Below, piece by piece: positions 37,692-46,746 of a stretch of DNA of 64,000 nucleotides (position 1 is its first letter; each line of letters starts with the position of its first letter). Location of the stretch: the NCBI RefSeq assembly GCF_029581355.1, contig NZ_CP120849.1:5550501-5614500 (forward strand), read 5' to 3'. A program made the translations under genes and the position numbers. The notes beneath the pieces were generated by a model. The model worked only from the letters and a program-made list of their open reading frames with translations, was not told the origin of the DNA and ran no database searches. The DNA is from Parabacteroides chongii (GTDB lineage Bacteria > Bacteroidota > Bacteroidia > Bacteroidales > Tannerellaceae).

Positions 37692-37735
37692 AAAAAGCCG
37701 GAAAAAAGAAATTTCATACTCTTTTCCGGCTTTTC
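37692..37735 (+). terminator. ndk terminator
   Basis: AAAAAGCCGGAAAA pairs with TTTTCCGGCTTTT around a 16-base loop, starting 15 bases after the ndk stop. Confidence 0.85.
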
Positions 37736-37883
37736 TATTTCAGATATCTCATCCTATCCTCCCGGACCGGATGAACAACCTCATTACTAATCTAAAAATC
37801 TAATACCATGAAAAACACACTATATCATATAAACAAGCCCTTTGCATGAAATGTTTCCAAATAAATAAAGAAATTCATTGCAG

Positions 37884-37914
37884 TTGTATTATTCCCGAAT
37901 TGGACCTATATTTG
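37884..37914 (+). promoter_or_regulatory. promoter of the DUF4494-yggS operon
   Basis: TTG (37884-37886), a 20-base spacer and TATATTTG (37907-37914). Since transcription starts downstream of 37914, the protein start at 37962 is favoured over the longer frame from 37878. Confidence 0.7.
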
Positions 37915-37961
37915 TACTGTATTTTAAACATGAGTACAGACAAAAATTAAAAGAAAACAAT

Positions 37962-38471
37962 ATGCATAGTTGGTTTGAATGTAAAGTCTCCTTTGAAAAA
38001 GTACTGGAGAACGGAATGCAAAAGAAAGTAACAGAACCTTACCTGGTCGATGCCCTCTCCTTTACGGAAGCAGAAGCACGTATCATCGAAGAAATCCGCC
38101 CGTTCATTTCCGGCGAATTTACTGTTACAGACATTAAACGCGCACGCCTCTCTGAATTATTCTTCAACGAAAACGGCGACCGTTTCTACAAGATCAAGGT
38201 CTATTTCATCACGCTCGACGAGAAAAGCGGTGCTGAGAAAAAAACAGCAGCACAAATGCTTGCCCAGGCATGCACATTAAAAGAAGCCATCGCTGTATTG
38301 GAAGAAGGCATGAAAGGTACAATGGCCGATTACACGATCGCATCGGTTACGGAAACCATGCTGATGGATGTATTCCCATTCTCTGCCAGCGACGACAAAA
38401 CACCTAAATCAGGAGAAGAACTGATTGCTGAACAGAAGAAACAGGCTGAAGACAAAGCACAGGAAGCATGA
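37962..38471 (+). CDS. DUF4494 domain-containing protein
   Basis: The 169-residue protein (starting MHSWFECKVSFEKV) matches the Bacteroidetes family DUF4494, of unknown function. It is hydrophilic, has no membrane segment and ends in a charged tail (EELIAEQKKQAEDKAQEA). The stop overlaps the yggS start by 4 bases, so the two are translationally coupled; a link to PLP homeostasis is only a guess from this. Confidence 0.8.
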   Translation: MHSWFECKVSFEKVLENGMQKKVTEPYLVDALSFTEAEARIIEEIRPFISGEFTVTDIKRARLSELFFNENGDRFYKIKVYFITLDEKSGAEKKTAAQMLAQACTLKEAIAVLEEGMKGTMADYTIASVTETMLMDVFPFSASDDKTPKSGEELIAEQKKQAEDKAQEA

Positions 38472-39136
38472 GCATCTCCCAAAATATAGTACAGCTAAAG
38501 GCATCGTTACCGGCAAACGTCACGCTGGTAGCCGTGTCTAAGTTTCATCCGGCAGCAGCATTGGAGGAAGCCTACAATGCTGGCCAGCGTGTCTTCGGCG
38601 AAAGCAGGGCACAGGAGCTGACGGCTAAACAAAAAGTACTACCGGGTGATATAGAATGGCATTTTATCGGTCCGCTGCAAAGCAATAAAGTGAAAGATAT
38701 CGCACCTTTTATCCATACGATCCATAGCATCGATTCCCTTAAATTATTGCAGGAGGTAAACAAGCAAGCCTTAAAAAACAGCCGTATTATTCGTGTCTTG
38801 CTGGAAATACACGTTGCACAGGAAGAAACAAAACACGGACTGTCACCAGACGAATGCCGCGAACTTTTGCAAAACGAACAACTCGCCGAACTAAGGAATA
38901 TTCAGATATGCGGATTGATGGGAATGGCGACCTATACAGATGATACAACGCTCATCGAACAGGAATTTCACACCTTGCATGAACTTTTCAGTGAATTAAA
39001 ATCTATATATTTCAAAGGAAATGATAATTTTGCAGTGTTATCCATGGGAATGAGCCACGATTATCCGATTGCCATTCGTCAGGGTAGCACTATGATACGG
39101 GTTGGAACCAGTATTTTCGGCGAACGCGAGTACTAA
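38468..39136 (+). CDS. yggS: YggS family PLP-binding protein
   Basis: This 222-residue protein has the PLP lysine in LVAVSKFHP, GESRAQEL, WHFIGPLQSNK and the C-terminal SMGMSHDYPIAIRQGSTMIRVGTSIFG. Family members bind pyridoxal phosphate and help maintain vitamin B6 and amino acid balance; no enzyme activity is established. A DHOD-like gene follows after 22 bases. Confidence 0.93.
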   Translation: MSISQNIVQLKASLPANVTLVAVSKFHPAAALEEAYNAGQRVFGESRAQELTAKQKVLPGDIEWHFIGPLQSNKVKDIAPFIHTIHSIDSLKLLQEVNKQALKNSRIIRVLLEIHVAQEETKHGLSPDECRELLQNEQLAELRNIQICGLMGMATYTDDTTLIEQEFHTLHELFSELKSIYFKGNDNFAVLSMGMSHDYPIAIRQGSTMIRVGTSIFGEREY

Positions 39137-39158
39137 TTACATTAAAATTGAATCTGAC

Positions 39159-40136
39159 ATGATTGACATTAAAACCCAATACGCGGGACTAACACTTCGC
39201 AATCCTTTAATTGTAGGAAGTTCAGGTTTGACAAATAATCCTGAGCGAAACAAGGAATTCGAAAAAGCCGGTGCCGGAGCCATTGTTCTCAAATCTCTTT
39301 TTGAGGAACAAATCGAAATGCAGAGCGATTCGCTTATGCAGGACTCCGATTATCCGGAGGCCGCTGACTATATCCGCGGTTATGTAAAAGCAAACCAGGT
39401 AAACAACTACCTGGAACTGATCAAAAAGACTAAAGAACAGTGTACCATTCCTATCATTGCCAGCATCAACTGTTACAAGTCTGATGTATGGATTGATTTT
39501 GCCCGCCAGATAGAGTTGGCAGGAGCAGACGCTCTAGAACTGAATGTATTCTTCCTTGAAACGAGTTTGGAATACAACCCCGACGAGATACGCGACCTCT
39601 ACGTCAATATCATCCGGAAAGTAAAGGAAACGATTTCAATACCTGTTATTATAAAGATCGGGAAAAATGTCGGAAATATCCCGGCACTGGTCAACACATT
39701 AAAGGTAAACGGAGCAGACGGTATCGTTATGTTCAACCGTTTCTACCAGCCGGATATCGACATTAATAATATGCAGATAGTATCCGGCAATGTGTTCAGC
39801 AACCACTCCGACCTAAGTGATACGATCCGTTGGACCGCAATTGTATCCGGAAAGGTACCCGGAATAAGCATTGCTTCTTCTACCGGTATTCATGACTGGG
39901 AAGACGTGATCAAATGCCTGTTGGCAGGAGCTTCAGCCGTACAGATGTGCAGCGCATTATATACACATGGCGGTGAAATCATTTCACAGGTACTTACCTG
40001 CATAGAAGAATGGATGCACCAGGCACACTATCAAAGCCTGTCACAATTCCAGGGTAAACTGAACTATGCCAACATTCCTAATCCGGCAATGTACGAGCGT
40101 TCACAGTTTATGAAATACTTCTCAAACAGAGACTAA
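39159..40136 (+). CDS. dihydroorotate dehydrogenase-like protein
   Basis: The start at 39159 (MIDIKTQYAGLTL) fits the family; the upstream part of the frame overlaps yggS. The 325-residue TIM barrel has NPLIVGSSGLTNN, NGADGIVMFNRFYQPDI and SSTGIHDWEDVIKCLLAGASAVQMCSAL, an FMN-binding pattern. It resembles class 1 dihydroorotate dehydrogenases but belongs to a distinct DHOD-like group, so pyrimidine synthesis is not certain. Confidence 0.82.
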   Translation: MIDIKTQYAGLTLRNPLIVGSSGLTNNPERNKEFEKAGAGAIVLKSLFEEQIEMQSDSLMQDSDYPEAADYIRGYVKANQVNNYLELIKKTKEQCTIPIIASINCYKSDVWIDFARQIELAGADALELNVFFLETSLEYNPDEIRDLYVNIIRKVKETISIPVIIKIGKNVGNIPALVNTLKVNGADGIVMFNRFYQPDIDINNMQIVSGNVFSNHSDLSDTIRWTAIVSGKVPGISIASSTGIHDWEDVIKCLLAGASAVQMCSALYTHGGEIISQVLTCIEEWMHQAHYQSLSQFQGKLNYANIPNPAMYERSQFMKYFSNRD

Positions 40137-40154
40137 ATTCATCTTATAAAATAA

Positions 40155-40190
40155 AAATGGACAAGGTTGTGAAGCCTTGTCCATTTTTTT
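40155..40190 (+). terminator. terminator of the DUF4494-yggS-DHOD-like operon
   Basis: ATGGACAAGG and CCTTGTCCAT form a 10-pair stem with an 8-base loop, followed by seven T residues. Confidence 0.9.
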
Positions 40191-40265
40191 ATCCCTTGAT
40201 CATAGTCAAAAGCATTTTTAAAATATATTTTCCACTAAACACTATTTATATCTGAAATATTATTA

Positions 40266-40273
40266 TATTTGCA
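40266..40273 (+). promoter_or_regulatory. promoter -7 box of the MarR gene
   Basis: TATATTTG matches TAnnTTTG, 20 bases before the ATG at 40294. The -33 element is weak. Confidence 0.55.
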
Positions 40274-40293
40274 CCATCATTAAAGAAAACAAG

Positions 40294-40659
40294 ATGGAAG
40301 CAATTTGCGTAATAAAGGACATCTATAAAACATTGTACCAATTTGAGAAAGCATTCTCGGAGGTACATGAGATCACAATCAATGAAGCCATGCTGCTTTG
40401 CTGCCTGAAAGACAACCAGGCAAAATCAGCCGGTACGATTTGTGATTATATCGGTTTATCGAATTCACGAGTATCCAAGGTTATTACTTCCGTCGAAAAC
40501 AAAGGATTCATCCACCGTGCAATCAGTAAGGAAGATAAGCGGCAGATGTTCTTCTCTCTTACCCCGAAAGGCAAAGAGAAAGTTCAACAGATGATGAATG
40601 CCGAATTGCGTTTCGACAGTCTGTTCGATAAATTGCAGCAATGCATGAAAAAAGGGTAA
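40294..40659 (+). CDS. MarR family transcriptional regulator
   Basis: The 121-residue protein has a winged helix with SAGTICDYIGLSNSRVSKVI and the wing sequence KEDKRQMFFSLTPKGKEK. It lies 65 bases upstream of a large sulfur-related oxidoreductase gene on the same strand and is the likely regulator of it. The ligand is unknown. Confidence 0.9.
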   Translation: MEAICVIKDIYKTLYQFEKAFSEVHEITINEAMLLCCLKDNQAKSAGTICDYIGLSNSRVSKVITSVENKGFIHRAISKEDKRQMFFSLTPKGKEKVQQMMNAELRFDSLFDKLQQCMKKG

Positions 40660-40724
40660 AACCTTTTTTTATCAATATGTTTTCCATTGACAAATATGTA
40701 TAATAAAAATAATATATCTACAAC

Positions 40725-43181
40725 ATGAAATACTTAATAGTTGGAGGAGTTGCCGGTGGAGCTACCGTAGCAGCCCGTTTACGCAGAATCGATGAAAATG
40801 CAGAAATAATCCTGTTCGAACGAGGCAAATATGTCTCTTATGCCAATTGCGGACTACCTTATTACATTGGCGGAACTATTACTGAGCGCAACAAACTGTT
40901 CGTACAGACAGCGCAGGGATTTACCGCCCGTTTTAATATAGATATTCGTACCGAGCAGGAAGTCACAGCCATCCATCCGAAAGAAAAGACTGTTGAAATA
41001 AGAGAACTCAATACAGCTCGGACATACATTGAAAATTATGACAAATTAATTCTTTCTCCCGGAGCGGAACCGCTTCGTCCCGGCATCGAAGGGATCAATA
41101 GCGATAAGATATTCACATTACGTAATGTACCCGATACAGACACAATCAAAAAGTACGTCAGCCGGAATAATCCGCGCCATGCAGTAGTAGTGGGCGGCGG
41201 ATTTATCGGATTGGAAATGGCAGAAAACCTGCATCATCTAGGCATCCGGGTAGCGGTCGTTGAGATGGCAAACCAAGTCATGGCTCCGTTGGATTATTCC
41301 ATGGCTGCCATTGTACATCAGCAATTAATAGAAAAACAGGTGGACCTCCGCCTGGAAGATGGTGTATCTCGTTTCGAAGAAATACCTGAAGGGATCATCG
41401 TTCATCTGCGTAGCGGAAAACAGATTACAACCGACCTGGTATTACTCAGTATCGGAGTTCGTCCTGAAACCAGGTTGGCAAAAGAAGCCGGATTATCCCT
41501 GGGATCATTAGGAGGCATTGCCATAAACGACTACATGCAAACTTCCGATCCGGACATCTACGCCTTGGGAGACGCCGTTGAAGTACTCAATCCGGTAACA
41601 GGAAAACCAGCCCTGATCCCACTTGCCGGGCCGGCCAACAAACAGGGACGCATCGTTGCCGACAATATCGTGTTCGGTAACCGAGAAACTTACAAGGGAA
41701 CTATCGGAACCTCTATTGCAAAGGTATTCGACCTGACAGTTGCTGCTGCCGGAGCCAATGCCAAGTTGTTAAAACGCGAAGGTATCCCCTATCAGTCGTC
41801 GTATACACATTCGGCATCACATGCCGGTTATTATCCGGGAGCAGTCCCGATGTCTATCAAAATATTATTCTCACCGGATAACGGACAGCTACTAGGCGCA
41901 CAGGTTGTCGGATTCGACGGAGTGGACAAACGGATCGAAATGCTTGAACAGGTTATACAACGCAAAGGGACAATCTACGACCTGACCGAACTTGAGCAAG
42001 CCTATGCTCCCCCCTATTCATCGGCAAAAGATCCGGTAAATATGGCCGGATATGTGGCAGAAAACATTCTTACTAAAAAGGTAGAGGTTATAAATTGGCG
42101 TAAAATAAGCCAACTGAATAGCGACACCATCCTGGTAGACGTACGCACGGCCGACGAATATTCTTTGGGATCTATTCCGGGTGCAATCAATATTCCGGTC
42201 GACGAACTCCGCAACCGCCTGTCGGAATTGCCTAAAGATAAACCGATCGTGGTGACCTGTGCCGTTGGTCTGCGCGGATACCTGGCTTATCGCATTCTGG
42301 TTCAGCATGGCTATAAAGATGTAAAGAACCTGTCGGGTGGTTATAAAACATGGAGCATCGCAACCGCTAAACCTGTTTTAAAACAGACCGAAAGTAATCA
42401 ACAAACAACAAAACCGGAAGAACCGTCTGCTGTAACCTCCGCTCGCCCTGCTTCACAGAAGACCGTACAGATCGATGCCTGCGGCCTGCAATGCCCCGGC
42501 CCGGTCATGCAATTGAAAAAGCATTATGCCGAAATAAATACAGGCGATCGTTTGCTGATCACAGCTACCGACCAGGGTTTCGGCAAAGACGTAGGAGCCT
42601 GGTGTAACATGACAGGGGCACAATTGGTGAGTGTCGAGAATAAATCAGGTATCATTCACGCCACAATCGAAAAAGCAGAACCCAAAAGTTCCTGCAAAAT
42701 GGTAAACGGGGCCGACAATAAAACACTGATCGTATTCAGCGACGACCTGGATAAAGCGCTGGCCTCCTTCGTCATCGCCAACGGAGCGGCCTCTACCGGT
42801 AAGAAAGTGACCATGTTCTTTACCTTCTGGGGATTAAACGTAATCAAGAAAAGACAGAAACCGGCCGTATCGAAAGATATCTTCGGAAAAATGTTCGGCT
42901 GGATGCTTCCTGCCCACAGCGGTAAACTGAAGCTATCGAAGATGAACATGGGAGGTGCCGGAAGTTGGATGATGCGTCTGATCATGAAGAAAAAACATAT
43001 CGACAGCCTGGAAAGCCTGATCGCACAGGCCGCCGAAAACGGTGTCGAAATGATTGCCTGCACCATGAGTATGGATGTGATGGGCGTCAAGGAAGAAGAA
43101 CTGATGGATAATGTTACACTGGGCGGTGTTGCCACTTACCTGGAACGCGCAGAAGATGCCAATGTTAACCTATTCATCTAA
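40725..43181 (+). CDS. CoA-disulfide reductase-like/rhodanese/TusA/DsrE multidomain protein
   Basis: This 818-residue protein joins four domains. Residues 1-450 form an FAD/NAD(P)H pyridine nucleotide-disulfide reductase with C42 in YANCGLPYYIGG, as in CoA-disulfide reductases. Residues about 460-550 are a rhodanese domain with active C512 in CAVGLRGY. Residues about 580-655 are a TusA-like domain with the CPGP motif (C590). The rest is DsrE/DsrF-like with a late cysteine (IACTMSMDVMG). The combination suggests persulfide or polysulfide reduction and sulfur relay in the cytoplasm; the exact substrate is unknown. Confidence 0.9.
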   Translation: MKYLIVGGVAGGATVAARLRRIDENAEIILFERGKYVSYANCGLPYYIGGTITERNKLFVQTAQGFTARFNIDIRTEQEVTAIHPKEKTVEIRELNTARTYIENYDKLILSPGAEPLRPGIEGINSDKIFTLRNVPDTDTIKKYVSRNNPRHAVVVGGGFIGLEMAENLHHLGIRVAVVEMANQVMAPLDYSMAAIVHQQLIEKQVDLRLEDGVSRFEEIPEGIIVHLRSGKQITTDLVLLSIGVRPETRLAKEAGLSLGSLGGIAINDYMQTSDPDIYALGDAVEVLNPVTGKPALIPLAGPANKQGRIVADNIVFGNRETYKGTIGTSIAKVFDLTVAAAGANAKLLKREGIPYQSSYTHSASHAGYYPGAVPMSIKILFSPDNGQLLGAQVVGFDGVDKRIEMLEQVIQRKGTIYDLTELEQAYAPPYSSAKDPVNMAGYVAENILTKKVEVINWRKISQLNSDTILVDVRTADEYSLGSIPGAINIPVDELRNRLSELPKDKPIVVTCAVGLRGYLAYRILVQHGYKDVKNLSGGYKTWSIATAKPVLKQTESNQQTTKPEEPSAVTSARPASQKTVQIDACGLQCPGPVMQLKKHYAEINTGDRLLITATDQGFGKDVGAWCNMTGAQLVSVENKSGIIHATIEKAEPKSSCKMVNGADNKTLIVFSDDLDKALASFVIANGAASTGKKVTMFFTFWGLNVIKKRQKPAVSKDIFGKMFGWMLPAHSGKLKLSKMNMGGAGSWMMRLIMKKKHIDSLESLIAQAAENGVEMIACTMSMDVMGVKEEELMDNVTLGGVATYLERAEDANVNLFI

Positions 43182-43203
43182 ACGCGGTTAACTACAAAAA
43201 AAA

Positions 43204-43243
43204 GAATGCACCCTTTTCGAAAAGAGGGTGCATCCTTTTTTTA
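43204..43243 (+). terminator. terminator after the sulfur oxidoreductase gene
   Basis: ATGCACCC (43206-43213) pairs with GGGTGCAT (43226-43233) and is followed by seven T residues after CC. A-rich sequence on the left side could let it work for the convergent DUF3472 gene too. Confidence 0.85.
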
Positions 43244-43259
43244 AAGAGGTCGTATGCTT

Positions 43260-44555
43260 TTACTTTAAAGGCAACGTCGTTACGTCGACTTCAGGAGCCA
43301 CTCCATTCGGCTGGCGCGTAAAAACTGATTTAAAATCCGTATTATCATTAAAGAAACCGCCGTTACGAAGGAAGAACATATTATCAGCCACACCACCGGC
43401 ATAGTCCTGACGAACACCGGCCCGGGCGGTTGCATCATAAGTAAACATCCCTTCCGTAAGTTCCTTCCATTCACCTTTAGCCGTACGAGCCCACTGATTG
43501 CCGAAACGTACGCTACGTTCCAGATAGCCTTGCCCCGGAATAAAGTTTTCAAGGAAAGAATGCGCCCCGGTATACCAGGCATTTGTTTGCGGGCGAAGGA
43601 AACCTGCTATCAATCGCCACTGATTCTCCTCGGGAGCAAAAAACCAGGCATAATAAGCGGTATTCCCTTTTCCGTCCGGATGGACACGTGTAATCACACG
43701 ATAAGTTTGCCCGGCTTTCCAGGGATAAATCAAATAACTTTGACCACCCGAGCCTTCATTGCCGAACTCTCCGATATGTACATCTTTCCCCTGAGCCAGT
43801 AACTTGATACGATGATCTTCCGGGATAGCTTTCGGATCATCCGTTTCGAACGGGCTCCAGACAGAAAACAAAATACGTCGTTCCGTATCGCTATTCGCCT
43901 GGATACCACAATATCCTTCACCAAAGCCATTAGTCATGAAATAACTGCCGATCTTATCTTCCCCTTCGGGAACGGTTATTTCGTTGTAGAAATATTCAAC
44001 CGGCTCTTCCGGCAATGTGTATTTCATGTGTACCGAAGGCCCGCGCATACCCCAATAAGGTTCAAAGTCCCGGATAAAATAAAGAGGTTCCTGAGCAGCC
44101 GGCCCGTCTATCAACAGTTCGGAAATACCGGCAAACTGAGCACCTTCCTTCTCCTCCCCTTGTAAATCCACACGAACATAACCCGGTTCCGCAAGCAATA
44201 CGCTACCCACCGGAACAATCGTTTCTTCCGCTTCTGTGATCTTTACTGTAAAACTTTTCCCACCGAAAGTAACTTTCACAACCGACGGACCATCCGTAGC
44301 AGTAGCCTTCAGGAACAATTTCAATTCTCCGGCCTGGCTAACCTTAAACCACGACGAAAGAACAGCATCAGAGCCTGTCCACGACTTGATGCCTGCGGTA
44401 GAAACCTTCGCACCCTCTTTTCCGGCAGTCACATACGTATTACCACCTAACGGAACAGCAACTGCTTCTGCAGACAGTTCCAACTTCTTACCCTGGCAGC
44501 TGCACATCATCCATACAGCCATACCCAGTAAAATAACTTGTTTGATCTTCTTCAT
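43260..44555 (-). CDS. DUF5077/DUF3472 lipoprotein
   Basis: This 431-residue protein has a lipoprotein-type signal (VWMMCSCQGK), an N-terminal beta-sandwich region (about 25-150, DUF5077-like) and a C-terminal DUF3472 domain (about 165-425) with PYWGMRGPSVHMKY and FGNEGSGGQSYLIYPW. Such proteins in Bacteroidetes are secreted and thought to handle carbohydrates, but no activity is established. It is not part of a visible polysaccharide-utilisation locus. Confidence 0.8.
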   Translation of the reverse strand: MKKIKQVILLGMAVWMMCSCQGKKLELSAEAVAVPLGGNTYVTAGKEGAKVSTAGIKSWTGSDAVLSSWFKVSQAGELKLFLKATATDGPSVVKVTFGGKSFTVKITEAEETIVPVGSVLLAEPGYVRVDLQGEEKEGAQFAGISELLIDGPAAQEPLYFIRDFEPYWGMRGPSVHMKYTLPEEPVEYFYNEITVPEGEDKIGSYFMTNGFGEGYCGIQANSDTERRILFSVWSPFETDDPKAIPEDHRIKLLAQGKDVHIGEFGNEGSGGQSYLIYPWKAGQTYRVITRVHPDGKGNTAYYAWFFAPEENQWRLIAGFLRPQTNAWYTGAHSFLENFIPGQGYLERSVRFGNQWARTAKGEWKELTEGMFTYDATARAGVRQDYAGGVADNMFFLRNGGFFNDNTDFKSVFTRQPNGVAPEVDVTTLPLK

Positions 44556-44579
44556 TGTCTATTTCTTAGATTTAAAGCA

Positions 44580-44619
44580 AAACGGGACGGAAGTAAACCT
44601 ATTACTCTCCGTCCCGTTT
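44580..44619 (-). terminator. serS terminator
   Basis: AAACGGGACGGA and TCCGTCCCGTTT form a perfect 12-pair stem with a 16-base loop just past the serS stop; on the minus strand it ends in a T-rich tail. Confidence 0.75.
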
Positions 44620-44652
44620 CCTGTTATTTCCTCCGCAGCTAATCTACGAATA

Positions 44653-45927
44653 TTATTTGATCATATCAAATCCTGTGTAAGGTATTAACGCTTTCGGAAT
44701 GCGGATACCTTCAGGAGTCTGGTTGTTTTCAAGCAAAGCAGCCACAATACGCGGTAAGGCCAAAGCACTACCGTTCAAAGTGTGACACAGCTGAGTCTTT
44801 TTATTTTCATCGCGATAACGACATTTCAAACGGTTTGCCTGGTAAGTGTCGAAGTTGGATACAGAACTTACTTCCAACCAACGCTTCTGAGCTTCTGAAT
44901 AAACTTCGAAGTCAAAGCAAAGAGCCGCCGTAAAGCTCATGTCCCCACCGCACAGACGAAGAATACGATACGGAAGTTCCAGCTTCTGAAGCAGGCCTTC
45001 CACGTGATCTAACATCTCCTGGTGTGACTGTTTTGAATGTTCCGGCTTGTCGATGCGAACCAGTTCTACCTTGGAAAACTCGTGCAGACGGTTCAGACCG
45101 CGTACATCCTTTCCGTAAGAACCTGCTTCACGACGGAAACACTGTGTATAGGCACAGTTCTTAATCGGCAACTGCTTATCATCCAAAATAACATCGCGAT
45201 AGATATTTGTTACCGGAACTTCGGCTGTCGGTATCAGATAAAGATCATCCACTTCGCAATGATACATCTGTCCTTCCTTGTCAGGAAGCTGACCTGTACC
45301 AAAACCGGAAGCGGCATTTACCACTGTCGGCGGCATAATTTCCATATAACCGGACTTGCGGGCTTCATCCAGGAAGAAGTTTATCAGGGCACGCTGCAAT
45401 TGTGCTCCCTGTCCTTTGTAAACCGGAAAACCGGCACCTGTGATCTTCACACCCAGGTCAAAGTCTATCAAGTCATATTTCTTTGTCAATTCCCAGTGAG
45501 GCAGTGCATCTTTCGGCAATTCCGTTTCCATACCGCCCATTTTCTCTACCACATTATCTTCGGCTGCAACACCTTCGGGTACTTCATCATAAGGAACATT
45601 CGGAATGGTGTAAAGCAAGTTCTGCATTTCTTCCGACGCCTGATCCATTTCAGCCTGGATACCCTTGCTGACTTCCTTGATTTCGGCAACACGCTTTTTA
45701 GTAGCCTCAGCTTCTTCCTTTTTGCCCTCTTTCATCAGGCCACCGATAGCTTTCGACAGCGAGTTTACCTCTGCCAGGTTATTATCTAATTGATTCTGTG
45801 TACTACGTCTTTTATCGTTTAGCTCGATCACTTTAGCGATAGCTTCTTTAGCATCCTTAAAGTGTTTCTTCTCCAGACCACGAATTACGCGGTCTGTTTC
45901 TTCCGTAATCATTTTAAGCGTCAACAT
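44653..45927 (-). CDS. serS: seryl-tRNA synthetase
   Basis: The 424-residue class II synthetase has the N-terminal coiled coil that binds the long arm of tRNA-Ser (residues about 1-110), motif 2 (CFRREAGSYGKDVRGLNRLHEF, in part) and motif 3 (LNGSALALPRIVAALLENNQ). It charges tRNA-Ser. It has its own promoter and terminator. Confidence 0.97.
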   Translation of the reverse strand: MLTLKMITEETDRVIRGLEKKHFKDAKEAIAKVIELNDKRRSTQNQLDNNLAEVNSLSKAIGGLMKEGKKEEAEATKKRVAEIKEVSKGIQAEMDQASEEMQNLLYTIPNVPYDEVPEGVAAEDNVVEKMGGMETELPKDALPHWELTKKYDLIDFDLGVKITGAGFPVYKGQGAQLQRALINFFLDEARKSGYMEIMPPTVVNAASGFGTGQLPDKEGQMYHCEVDDLYLIPTAEVPVTNIYRDVILDDKQLPIKNCAYTQCFRREAGSYGKDVRGLNRLHEFSKVELVRIDKPEHSKQSHQEMLDHVEGLLQKLELPYRILRLCGGDMSFTAALCFDFEVYSEAQKRWLEVSSVSNFDTYQANRLKCRYRDENKKTQLCHTLNGSALALPRIVAALLENNQTPEGIRIPKALIPYTGFDMIK

Positions 45928-45956
45928 ACTTGATCTATGTTTATTATTTTGAAGTG

Positions 45957-45964
45957 CAAAGATA
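45957..45964 (-). promoter_or_regulatory. serS promoter -7 box
   Basis: TATCTTTG on the minus strand, 29 bases upstream of the serS ATG. No clear -33 element. Confidence 0.5.
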
Positions 45965-46019
45965 GTGTAAACCTAATACATAAAAAAGCAACTTCCATTC
46001 AGATGTTTACAAAAATATT

Positions 46020-46553
46020 TTACTTCACCCGTCCGCCTGTTATCCAGGTCCGCGTATAATAAGGCTCACTCAGGCTACTGACCATCACTCCCTTCGAGGT
46101 ACTGGTATGTATGAACTTTCCGTTTTTCAGATAGATACCGACATGGTTCGGCACTTTTTTCTTCCCGCTACCTGTCCTGAAAAACACCAGATCGCCCTCT
46201 TGTAACTTAGAGCGGCTCACCTTCTTACAATTATATTTCAGCATATCGGCCGACGAACGAGCCAATTGTTTTCTATAAACCTCACGGAAAACAATTGCCA
46301 CAAACCCGGAGCAATCCACTCCCCGCTTTGTGCTTCCTCCCATCCGGTGAGGCGTACCGAGCCATTTCGCCCCTTCATTATAAAGAAAGATATTATCATC
46401 GGGAGTGATACGAACACCGTATAAACGCGACAATTCTTTCGGCCCTTTGAAGTCAGCAGGAAGCGCAACACGTTTTTTACTGCCGCAAGATGTCAGTGTC
46501 AAAATAAACAACAGTATCCAAAGATGGGATATAATGAAATTTCTACGAGTCAT
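46020..46553 (-). CDS. NlpC/P60 family cysteine peptidase lipoprotein
   Basis: This 177-residue protein has a lipobox (TLTSC, C23) and a C-terminal NlpC/P60 domain with catalytic C81 (GVDCSGF), H137 (NHVGIYL) and H149 (KFIHTS). It should cleave peptidoglycan peptides in the periplasm, anchored to a membrane. It stands alone. Confidence 0.93.
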   Translation of the reverse strand: MTRRNFIISHLWILLFILTLTSCGSKKRVALPADFKGPKELSRLYGVRITPDDNIFLYNEGAKWLGTPHRMGGSTKRGVDCSGFVAIVFREVYRKQLARSSADMLKYNCKKVSRSKLQEGDLVFFRTGSGKKKVPNHVGIYLKNGKFIHTSTSKGVMVSSLSEPYYTRTWITGGRVK

Positions 46554-46746
46554 ATTTGTTCTCTAATATCTAACAGTCTCATATAATATACAAACCATCT
46601 CTTATTATTTAAGAATAGGTTTCATGGACATAATACAAAGATAACAGACTTTTCATATAATTCCAATATTTTTCCTTATCCCTCTTAAGATTCGTTCTTA
46701 TGTATTTATTTGTTTTTCTATTAGGTTTATTGACCTTCCTGTTATT

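Noticed and set aside
45037..45789. Plus-strand frame opposite serS (250 codons)
   Set aside because: It is a shadow of serS with no domain or start signal.
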